Assembly: GCA_905234005.1 (NCBI GenBank)
Contig: CAJOFW010000008.1
Span: forward strand, 1 to 12,510
Direction: 5' to 3'
Source: an uncultured Oscillospiraceae bacterium
GTDB taxonomy: Bacteria > Bacillota > Clostridia > Oscillospirales > Oscillospiraceae
DNA length: 12,510 nt
The notes beneath the pieces are model-generated. The model was not told where the DNA came from, ran no database searches, and was given only the letters and a program-made list of their open reading frames with translations. Shown in pieces: positions 6,402 through 12,510 of this stretch. The translations under genes were made by a program, and so were the position numbers. Position 1 is the stretch's first letter, and each line of letters starts with the position of its first letter.

Positions 6402-8654
6402 TTGTTCAGCGCGAGGAAAGAAAAGAATCAAACTCTGTCCCCTTATCTCACCCGGCCGGGCGCCTGGGCGTTCTCGATCGGCACCAGCATCGGCTGGGGC
6501 TCCTTCGTCGTGACCTGCAGCACCTATCTGTCGCAGGCGGGGATTGCCGGCGCCTGCGGAATGGCCGTGATCCTTGTCATCAACCACAACCTGTGCTACA
6601 TGATGGGGCGCGTGTCGGACGCCGGCGGCATCTACACCTATGGCAGACGTGTCCAGGGCTGTGACGCGGGCTTTCTGGTCGCGTGGCTCCTGCTGCTGAC
6701 GTACATGGCCGTGCTGTGGGCGAATGTCTCCTCGCTGCCGCTGTTTGCCAGACGCTTTCTGGGGACGGTCTTTGAGTTCGGCTACTGCTACACGGTGTTC
6801 GGCTACGACGTGTATCTCGGGGAGGCTCTGCTCTCCATCGCCGCGATCATCCTGATCGGCCTTCTGTGTATGCGCAGCCGCAGGGCGCCGCAATACCTCA
6901 TGATCGCTCTCGCGCTGATATTCACCGGCGCGGTAGCGATCTGCGCGGTGTGCGCCCTCGTGGGACACGAAAGCGGCGGCTTTTCCTACGACCCCGCCTT
7001 CATCCCGGAAAAAAACGAGTTTGAGCAGACCCTCCGCATCGCCGTCATATCGCCGTGGGCGTTCATCGGCTTCGAGAATGTGACGCACTTCTCCGAGGAA
7101 TTCGCCTTTCCGGCCAAAAAGATACGCGGCGTCATGGTCGCGTCCGTCCTTCTCACGACCGCGTTCTACATACTCATGACGCTGCTGTCCGCCTCGGCCT
7201 ATCCGGCCCGGTACGACAACTGGCTCGCGTACATCGGCGATATGAACAACCTCAGCGGCATCGAGGCGATCCCCGCCTTTTACGCGGCCTTCCGCTACAT
7301 GGGCAGGGCGGGCGTGACCATCCTGATGCTGGCGCTGCTCTCCGTGATCCTGACAAGCCTGATCGGCAACCTGACGGCGATCAGCCGCCTGTTTTTCGCG
7401 TTCGGCAGAGATCACGACTGGCTCGGCGGGCTTGGCTCGCTGAACAGATACGGCATCCCCGGGCGGGCGATTCTCGTCGCCGTTATCCTGTCCTGTCTCA
7501 TCCCCTTTCTCGGCAGAACCGCCATCGGCTGGATCGTGGATGTGACGACGCTCGGCGCGACGATCATCTACGGGTTCCAGTCGCTGTTTGTGTTCCACGA
7601 CGCGAGGATAAACGGCCACCGGCGCGAGAAATACACCGGCGTCGTCGGCGTGGCGCTGATGGTCGGGTTCGGCGTTTTGCTGCTCGCGCCGAAGCTGCTG
7701 TCCTACGAGGCCATGGAGGCGGAGTCCTATCTGCTGTTCGTCGTGTGGTCGTTTGTGGGGCTGGTCGTCTTTCGTATCGTCGTGTCCCGTGACCGGGAGA
7801 ACCAGTACGGGCATTCCATCATCGTCTGGATCGTCCTGCTGCTTTTGATGCTGATGACGATCATGATGTGGGAAAACCGGGAGGTTCAGCTCATCACGGA
7901 GGAATCCATCGGCGAGATCGAACAGTTTTACCAGCGGCGGTTTGAAAACGGCGCGGCGGCGGCGGAGGATGTGAGCGCGTTCCTGTCGGAGCAGAGTGAG
8001 CGGATATCGGGCGCGAATTCCATAGGCACGCTCTTCACCTTCGTCCTGTTCATCTCCGCCGTGGTGCTGATGATGAACAACTTCATGGCCGCCCGTCGGC
8101 GTGAGGCCATGCTCGAGAGCGAGCTGGGCGACGCCATGCGGATCGGCCTGACCGATTCGCTGACCGGGGTGAAAAACAAAAACGCTTATCTCCAGTGGGA
8201 GAAAAAGATCAACCGGCAGATCGAGAGCGGGGAGGAGGAGCCGTTCGCCGTCGTCGTCTGCGACCTGAACAACCTCAAAAAGGTGAACGACAAATTCGGA
8301 CACAAGACCGGGGACGAGTGCATCCGCCGGGCGTGCGCGCACATATGCGGCGTCTACGACCACAGCCCGGTGTTCCGTTACGGCGGGGATGAGTTCGTTA
8401 TCCTGCTGCTCGGCGAGGATTACGCGAACAGGGAGCATCTGCTCAAACGGGTCATGGAGCTGCCGAGGGGCGATGCACCGGAAACAGATATTTCGATCGC
8501 GGCGGGCATGTGCGAGTATCAGAAAGGGCAGGCCAAAACGCTCTCGAACGTATTCGAGAAGGCGGACGAGGCCATGTACAGGCAGAAGAACCGTATGCAC
8601 AGTGAGCTTGATCAAAAGAACCGACCGACAAAGCGGGCTTACATAGCCCGTTGA
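6402..8654 (+). CDS. APC-permease-like membrane protein fused to a GGDEF diguanylate cyclase
   Basis: A 750-residue protein starting at TTG 6402. Residues 1 to about 470 are an APC/amino-acid-permease-like domain of roughly twelve helices, with GWGSFVVTC at 31-39, ISPWAFIGFEN at 216-226, GNLTAISRLFFAFGRD at 322-337 and FLGRTAIGWIVDVTT at 369-383. Two more helices (about 472-490 and 541-559) bracket a polar extracytoplasmic segment, then a short linker leads to an intact GGDEF domain: DSLTGVKNKNAY at 585-596, DLNNLKKVNDKFGH from 621 and RYGGDEF at 659-665. It should make c-di-GMP from two GTP. The residues at the I-site position (652-655) read YDHS instead of RxxD, so classical product inhibition is not expected. 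The sensor half is clearly paralogous to the one on the kinase at 2402-1. Known precedent for transporter-type sensors is the SLC5-like domain of kinase CbrA; whether this one transports is unknown. First gene of the rightward operon. Confidence 0.94.
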   Translation: MFSARKEKNQTLSPYLTRPGAWAFSIGTSIGWGSFVVTCSTYLSQAGIAGACGMAVILVINHNLCYMMGRVSDAGGIYTYGRRVQGCDAGFLVAWLLLLTYMAVLWANVSSLPLFARRFLGTVFEFGYCYTVFGYDVYLGEALLSIAAIILIGLLCMRSRRAPQYLMIALALIFTGAVAICAVCALVGHESGGFSYDPAFIPEKNEFEQTLRIAVISPWAFIGFENVTHFSEEFAFPAKKIRGVMVASVLLTTAFYILMTLLSASAYPARYDNWLAYIGDMNNLSGIEAIPAFYAAFRYMGRAGVTILMLALLSVILTSLIGNLTAISRLFFAFGRDHDWLGGLGSLNRYGIPGRAILVAVILSCLIPFLGRTAIGWIVDVTTLGATIIYGFQSLFVFHDARINGHRREKYTGVVGVALMVGFGVLLLAPKLLSYEAMEAESYLLFVVWSFVGLVVFRIVVSRDRENQYGHSIIVWIVLLLLMLMTIMMWENREVQLITEESIGEIEQFYQRRFENGAAAAEDVSAFLSEQSERISGANSIGTLFTFVLFISAVVLMMNNFMAARRREAMLESELGDAMRIGLTDSLTGVKNKNAYLQWEKKINRQIESGEEEPFAVVVCDLNNLKKVNDKFGHKTGDECIRRACAHICGVYDHSPVFRYGGDEFVILLLGEDYANREHLLKRVMELPRGDAPETDISIAAGMCEYQKGQAKTLSNVFEKADEAMYRQKNRMHSELDQKNRPTKRAYIAR

Positions 8655-8751
8655 CAGAGGTGGAAAAAGAGTCGGCCAACGGAGCCGGCCGGCGGAGATT
8701 CAGAAAAAACAGGACGGCAGGGAACGCCGATCAGAAGGTGAGGGTGAAGCA

Positions 8752-10677
8752 ATGGATAGATATCAGTTTACAGAGCGGGAGCAGGCTGTCCTCGAAGCTT
8801 TGCCGCAGCCGTTTGTCATATACCAGCTCATCGACAAACGGGTCACAACGCTTGTGCTGTCCGATGGGTTCTGCGAGCTTTTCGGCTACGAGGATCGGGC
8901 GGAGGCTTACGACTATATGAACCGGGATATGTTCAAGGCCGTCCACCCGGACGATACGGCGCGGGCCGCCGAGGAGATCCTCCGGTTTCTGGCGTCTGGC
9001 GGTATGTTCGACTGCGTCTACCGCACGAAAACGAAAAAGGACACGGGCTATCGCGTCATCCACGCCATCGGCAGGAAGGTGACGACGGAGACGGGGATCC
9101 GTCTTGCGCACATCTGGTACGCGGATGAGGGCCTGTACACCGACGAACGCGATCCCCGGAAAGCGGAGCTGAATCAAACCCTGTCGAACGCCCTCCACGA
9201 GCAGAGCCTTTTGCAGGTGAACTACTATGACTACCTGACCGGGCTTCCGAGCATGACCTATTTCTTCGAGCTTGCGGAGGCGGGGAAGGAGACCATGCGG
9301 AGGGCCGGCGAGCAGATGGCGCTTCTGTTCTTCGACTTAAACGGCATGAAATACTTCAACACGAAGCAGGGCTTTTCCGAGGGGGATAAGCTCCTGCGCG
9401 CGTTCGCGGGGCTTCTCGTGCGCACCTTCTCGAAGGAGAACTGCTGTCATGTCAGCGCGGATCATTTCGCCGTATTCACGAAGGAGGAGGGCGTGGAGGA
9501 AACGCTGCGCCGTCTGTTCCTCGAATGCCGCGAGATAAACGGCGGGAATACGCTGCCGGTTCGCGTCGGCATATACCGGAACCGTCTGGAGGACGTGCAT
9601 ATCAGCGAGGCGTGCGACAGGGCGAAATCTGCCTGCGACGCGCTGCGCAATACATACGCGTCCTGCTTCCATTACTATGACACACGCCTGCGGGACGACG
9701 CCGAGCGGCGGCAGTACATCCTCTCCACGCTGGATCGGGCCATCGAGGAGAGGTGGATTCAGGTGTACTATCAGCCGATCGTGCGGTCGGTCAACGGCCG
9801 TGTCTGCGACGAGGAGGCGCTGGCCCGGTGGATCGACCCGGTGAAGGGCTTTCTGTCCCCGGCGGAATTCATCCCGTATCTGGAGGACGCCGGACTGATT
9901 TACAAGCTCGATCTCTGCGTGCTGGATCAGGTGCTCGAGAAGATCGGGATCATGAAGGACGCCGGGCTTCACATCGTGCCGCACTCGATCAATCTCTCGC
10001 GATCGGACTTTGACGCGTGCGACATGGTGGAGGAGATTCGCCGCCGCGTGGACGCCGCCGGCGTGGGCCGGGACAAGATCACGATCGAGATCACGGAGAG
10101 CGTGATCGGGCGCGATTTCGACTTCATGAAGGAGCAGGTCACACGGTTTCAGAAGCTCGGCTTCCCCGTGTGGATGGACGATTTCGGCAGCGGGTATTCG
10201 TCGCTGGACGTATTGCAGAGCATCCGCTTCGATCTGCTGAAGTTTGACATGAGCTTCATGCAGAAGCTCGACGAGGGCGTCAGCGGAAAGATCATCCTGA
10301 CCGAGCTGATGCGCATGGCGACCGCTCTCGGCGTGGATACCGTCTGCGAGGGCGTGGAGACCGAGGCGCAGGTTCGGTTCCTGCAGGAGATCGGCTGCTC
10401 GAAGCTGCAGGGCTATTACTTCGCGAAGCCGATGACGCTCTCGGAAATTCTCAAGCGGTACGAGACCGGGACGGCGATCGGGTTTGAAAACCCGGCGGAA
10501 TCCGAGTATTACGAGACGGTCGGCCGGGTGAATCTCTACGATCTCGACGTGATCGCCAAGGATGACGAGGGTATGTCCCGGAACCTGTTCAATATGCTTC
10601 CCATGGGCATCATGGAGGTGGGGGACGAGAGTGCGCGGCAACCCGGCCTGCCGGGATTTTATGCGGCGCTGTTTTGA
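8752..10677 (+). CDS. PAS / degenerate GGDEF / EAL c-di-GMP phosphodiesterase, C-terminus lost by frameshift
   Basis: A 641-residue protein, 97 bases after the cyclase gene and probably co-transcribed, with AGGTGAGGG upstream of the ATG. A PAS domain (about 15-128, with AVHPDD at 63-68) has no visible membrane anchor. The GGDEF-fold domain (about 155-315) keeps DLNGMKYFN from 195 but its signature is SADHF at 235-239, so synthesis is not expected. The EAL domain (about 325-570) keeps EAL at 355-357, NLSR with Asn414, EITE at 446-449, DDFGSGYSSL from 476, Lys497, EGVET from 533 and Gln553, and should degrade c-di-GMP. After EAL a new PAS-like domain begins (NLFNMLPMGIMEV) but breaks off: the last dozen residues (from about Gln630) are unlike the family, and the matching sequence resumes in another frame. 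The EAL enzyme itself should be intact; the sensory C-terminus is disconnected. Confidence 0.9.
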   Translation: MDRYQFTEREQAVLEALPQPFVIYQLIDKRVTTLVLSDGFCELFGYEDRAEAYDYMNRDMFKAVHPDDTARAAEEILRFLASGGMFDCVYRTKTKKDTGYRVIHAIGRKVTTETGIRLAHIWYADEGLYTDERDPRKAELNQTLSNALHEQSLLQVNYYDYLTGLPSMTYFFELAEAGKETMRRAGEQMALLFFDLNGMKYFNTKQGFSEGDKLLRAFAGLLVRTFSKENCCHVSADHFAVFTKEEGVEETLRRLFLECREINGGNTLPVRVGIYRNRLEDVHISEACDRAKSACDALRNTYASCFHYYDTRLRDDAERRQYILSTLDRAIEERWIQVYYQPIVRSVNGRVCDEEALARWIDPVKGFLSPAEFIPYLEDAGLIYKLDLCVLDQVLEKIGIMKDAGLHIVPHSINLSRSDFDACDMVEEIRRRVDAAGVGRDKITIEITESVIGRDFDFMKEQVTRFQKLGFPVWMDDFGSGYSSLDVLQSIRFDLLKFDMSFMQKLDEGVSGKIILTELMRMATALGVDTVCEGVETEAQVRFLQEIGCSKLQGYYFAKPMTLSEILKRYETGTAIGFENPAESEYYETVGRVNLYDLDVIAKDDEGMSRNLFNMLPMGIMEVGDESARQPGLPGFYAALF

Positions 10678-11701
10678 CTTTGAGCTGTCCGATCAAAGCG
10701 AGGCGCTGCCCGCCGTGCCCACCGGCCCCGGCTCCGCCTTTATGCGCCACATCCGGCAGTGCCGCCAGACCGGGAATCGCGATCTGTTTGACGGGCGGAT
10801 GCCGGACGGCTCCGTCATACACGCCTTCGCGAGAAAAATCAGCGATAACCCGGTCAAGGGTCTGTCCGCCGTGGCCGTCGCCGTTCTGTCCATCACCGAT
10901 CCGGACGAGGGCGCCACCTACGCGGGCATTGCGCGGGCGCTGGCCTCGGACTACTACAACATCTACTATGTGGATCTCGAAACGGAGCGCTTCATCGAGT
11001 ACACCTCCCCGGTCGGCGGCGAGGAGCTTGCGATGGAAAGACACGGGACAAACTTCTTCGCCGCCGCGAGAAGGGATACGCAAACGCGTATATACGAGGA
11101 GGACAGAGAACCCTTCCTGTGCGGCTTCACGAAGGAAAACGTGCTGCGGGAGCTGGACGAGCAGGGCGTGTATACGGCGACCTACCGCCTCATTGATACC
11201 GGGACGCCGATGTATGCCAGCATGAAGGCCACGCGCATGAAGCAGGACGGCAGGCATCTGATCATAGGCATCAGCATCGTCGACGCCCGGATGAAGCAGC
11301 AGGAGGCGGCGGAGAGACTCCAGGCCGAGAGGACGGCGTATGCCCGCCTTGCCGCGTTGGCCGACGACTATCTCAGCCTCTATACGATCGACCCCGAGAC
11401 CGGCGGCTACACCGAATACAGCGCGACGGACGCATACGCCAATCTGGGGTTTGCCAAGACGGGCGACGATTTCTTCCGGCAGGGGACCGTCGACGGGATG
11501 CGAACCGTCTACGGGGACGATCTGCCCCTGTACCTGAGCCGGTTCAACCGGGAGACGGTTCTGCGCGATATCGAAGAAAACGGCTGCTTCCTGCTCGAAT
11601 ACCGTCTCGTTCTGGACGGGAAGCCGACGCCGGTCCGCCTGAAAATCGTCCGCGTCAGGGAAGGCGACGGCGATAAGCTGATCGCGGGCGTAAAAGCCTG
11701 A
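10631..11701 (+). pseudogene. Out-of-frame C-terminal PAS-like part of the preceding EAL protein
   Basis: This frame resumes the EAL protein after a shift somewhere between about 10622 and 10645: it reads RGNPACRDFMRRCFDFEL where the upstream frame reads a short nonsense tail to the TGA at 10677. The frame is open to TGA at 11701. It holds the end of one PAS-like domain and two homologous PAS-like units (about 10919-11290 and 11339-11698). No convincing independent start exists; the GTG at 10631 has GGAGG 12 bases upstream, and an ATG lies at 10661, so low-level reinitiation is possible. The combined gene would encode roughly 980 residues. The shift equals one extra base or loss of two bases (modulo three). 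A sequencing error, a recent mutation or phase variation cannot be told apart from the sequence alone. The boundary given is approximate. Confidence 0.8.
10919..11698 (+). repeat. Two tandem PAS-like units (protein-level duplication)
   Basis: Unit A (about 10919-11290) and unit B (about 11339-11698) share the pattern Tyr-Ala-x-x-Ala-x-Ala-Leu-Ala-x-Asp-Tyr, then Ile-Asp/Val-Asp-x-Glu-Thr, GluTyr, a DFF/NFF block, YxDD/YEED, a FxxExVLRxxxExG block and YRL, and end in LIIGI / LIAGV. The likeness is at protein level; the DNA has diverged. Similar tandem units are common in signalling proteins of gut clostridia, where they probably sense small molecules; the ligand is unknown. Confidence 0.7.
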
Positions 11702-11775
11702 CCGGAGAGGCGGCGACCCGCCTCCGCGTCCGATCGGCGAAAACGTATCCTTTGTTTGCGCGGCGCTGCCATGGA

Positions 11776-11817
11776 AAACGGCCCGGGAGCGGTTCATCAC
11801 CGCGTCCCGGGCCGTTT
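11776..11817. terminator. Strong hairpin terminator between convergent genes, probably bidirectional
   Basis: AAACGGCCCGGG (11776-11787) pairs perfectly with CCCGGGCCGTTT (11806-11817), and inside it GCGGT (11789-11793) pairs with ACCGC (11799-11803). On the minus strand the stem is followed by TTTT, a standard intrinsic terminator for the flavodoxin transcript. On the plus strand the stem is followed by a T-rich but interrupted stretch (TTTATGCTGTTTAT), so it may also end the rightward operon. A smaller GC-rich hairpin (GAGGCGG 11707-11713 with CCGCCTC 11718-11724) directly after the rightward stop codon lacks a T run. Confidence 0.85.
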
Positions 11818-11928
11818 ATGCTGTTTATATCTTCCCGCGATCCGCGCCTGGTCTCGGAGAATGCGCCTGATCGCGGAGAATACGGTGCCCAGCGCCAGGC
11901 CGATCGCCGCGCCGCCCAGCGCTTCCAT
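11797..11928 (-). CDS. Possible 43-residue hydrophobic/basic peptide after flavodoxin
   Basis: A small open frame begins at an ATG one base after the flavodoxin stop and ends in TGA at 11797. The first half is hydrophobic and small-residue rich (MEALGGAAIGLALGTVF), enough for one membrane helix; the second half is basic (IRRILRDQARIAGRYKQHKR). Third positions are mostly G or C through most of the frame, as in neighbouring genes, which favours real coding. Against it: there is no clear ribosome binding site of its own, so it would depend on coupling to flavodoxin, and its last codons lie inside the terminator hairpin. I recognise no family. It could equally be the 3' untranslated part of the flavodoxin mRNA. 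Confidence 0.35.
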   Translation of the reverse strand: MEALGGAAIGLALGTVFSAIRRILRDQARIAGRYKQHKRPGTR

Positions 11929-11929
11929 G

Positions 11930-12352
11930 TCAGCAGAGCGCCGCGCCGAGGGCTTTGCAGGCGGCCAGCGCGTCCTCATCCGGCGCGTCGGCGCAGATGA
12001 CGCTCTCCGCCGCGAGCCTGATTCCGGCGGCGTCACAGTCCGCTTCCCAGGCGCGCATCCATTCGCCGCCGCCCCAGCCATAGGAACCGAACAGCGCGAC
12101 GGCCTTGCCGCCGAGAGAGCCTTTGACGGCGTCGAACATCGGCTGGAACTCCTCCTCCTCCAGCACCTCTCCGCCCATGGCCGGGCAGCCGAGGGCGATG
12201 GCGTCAAAGCCGGCCGCCTTCGCCGCGTCGAAATCCGAGGGGCCGAACACGGTGACCTCCGCGCCCTTCTCCTTCGCGCCGGCCTCCACCGCCGATGCCA
12301 TGGCCTCGGTATTGCCGGTGCCGCTCCAGAATACAACAGCAAGCTTGCTCAT
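11930..12352 (-). CDS. Short-chain flavodoxin
   Basis: A 140-residue soluble FMN electron carrier that can stand in for ferredoxin in low-potential electron transfer. The FMN phosphate loop is SGTGNTEAM at residues 10-18, following the first strand (KLAVVFW). The second flavin loop is CPAMGGE from 56 and the third GSYGWGGGEW at 89-98. Length is normal for clostridial short-chain flavodoxins. The start was placed at the ATG at 12352 (MSKLAVV), not the ATG at 12364: the only Shine-Dalgarno-like run (AAAGG, 12369-12365) abuts the upstream ATG and could not serve it, but is about 11-12 bases from the second. The gene is transcribed toward the signalling cluster and separated from it by a strong terminator, so it is probably unrelated to it. 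Nothing about it looks broken. Confidence 0.93.
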   Translation of the reverse strand: MSKLAVVFWSGTGNTEAMASAVEAGAKEKGAEVTVFGPSDFDAAKAAGFDAIALGCPAMGGEVLEEEEFQPMFDAVKGSLGGKAVALFGSYGWGGGEWMRAWEADCDAAGIRLAAESVICADAPDEDALAACKALGAALC

Positions 12353-12380
12353 AAAAGAATCCATCCTTTCCGATCGTGTT

Positions 12381-12392
12381 ATGATCGATCAT
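12381..12392. promoter_or_regulatory. 12-bp palindrome in the flavodoxin promoter region
   Basis: ATGATCGATCAT is a perfect palindrome 28 bases before the chosen flavodoxin start. Just upstream on the minus strand lies an AT-rich CATAATAT block (12404-12397) that could be a -10 box, though no good -35 box is visible at 16-18 bases. The palindrome would then fall around or just after the transcription start, a place fit for a repressor. The rest of the right edge, to 12510, shows no gene or recognisable signal. Confidence 0.35.
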
Positions 12393-12510
12393 TTCAATAT
12401 TATGTACGGCCGACCGCGGGATTTTTCGTTTTCGCGATCAGACTTTCCAACTTCCTTCCTTCGGCGGCTGCGCGGCAAAGCGTCTCCGTGCAGCGCCGAT
12501 AGCGGGCAAA

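Noticed and set aside
6366..8615. 749-residue minus-strand open frame opposite the APC-GGDEF gene
   Set aside because: Composition typical of an antisense shadow, while the plus strand carries GGDEF and permease motifs and a proper ribosome binding site.
8632..8652. Hairpin CGGGCT/AGCCCG at the end of the APC-GGDEF gene as a terminator
   Set aside because: The stem overlaps the stop codon and is not followed by a T run; the next gene is 97 bases away in the same direction, so read-through is more likely. It might still stabilise the mRNA end.
9337..10641. 434-residue minus-strand open frame opposite the EAL gene
   Set aside because: No recognisable motif and no start signal; the plus strand encodes complete EAL catalytic motifs.
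11756..12502. 248-residue plus-strand frame across the flavodoxin gene
   Set aside because: It runs antisense to a clear flavodoxin and through a terminator hairpin, with no domain or ribosome binding site.
1..12510. CRISPR arrays, tRNA genes, insertion sequences or attachment sites
   Set aside because: No regularly spaced identical repeats, no cloverleaf or terminal inverted repeats, and no transposase or integrase motifs were seen on either strand.

Overview
The window looks like a chromosomal signalling locus from a GC-rich, low-complexity-envelope Firmicute, most likely a gut clostridium of the Oscillospiraceae/Christensenellales type. This is an inference from strong G/C third-position bias, clean AGGAGG-like ribosome binding sites, sigma-A-type promoters (TTGATA-17-TATAAT and TTGAAA-17-TAAAAT), a clostridial short-chain flavodoxin, and protein architectures (EAL followed by PAS-like repeats) typical of that group. 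No RNA genes, transposases or CRISPR arrays are seen.

Most of the window (1-11701) is devoted to cyclic-di-GMP and phosphorelay signalling. It is organised as two divergent operons that share a 277-bp promoter region (6125-6401). The leftward operon encodes, in order of transcription, a membrane hybrid histidine kinase with a C-terminal receiver (6124-4634), a REC / degenerate GGDEF / intact EAL response regulator (4524-2821), a free-standing HPt protein (2824-2456, start overlapping the previous stop as ATGA), and a second histidine kinase whose N-terminal sensor is an entire APC-type amino-acid-permease-like domain (2402 to beyond base 1). The rightward operon encodes a second APC-permease-like protein whose output domain is instead an intact GGDEF diguanylate cyclase (6402-8654), then a PAS / degenerate GGDEF / intact EAL protein (8752-10677). 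The PAS-rich C-terminal part of that last protein has been thrown out of frame (continuing to 11701).

Read together, the genes form a self-contained circuit: kinase-receiver, HPt and REC-EAL supply the parts of a four-step phosphorelay that controls c-di-GMP breakdown, while an APC-GGDEF protein supplies synthesis. The same transporter-like sensor module, with the same ~50-residue extracytoplasmic insert before the last membrane helix, is attached to a kinase in one operon and to a cyclase in the other. The natural hypothesis is that one class of small molecule (an amino acid or related compound) is read by two parallel permease-like sensors, one driving phosphotransfer and one driving c-di-GMP synthesis. 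Only one GGDEF in the window keeps its signature and it lacks the RxxD inhibitory site; both EAL domains keep the catalytic residues.

The right end (11702-12510) is ordinary by comparison: a strong hairpin terminator between convergent genes (11776-11817), a leftward flavodoxin gene (12352-11930), a possible 43-residue hydrophobic/basic peptide directly after it (11928-11797), and a promoter region containing a 12-bp palindrome. No gene-free stretch exceeds 300 bases.
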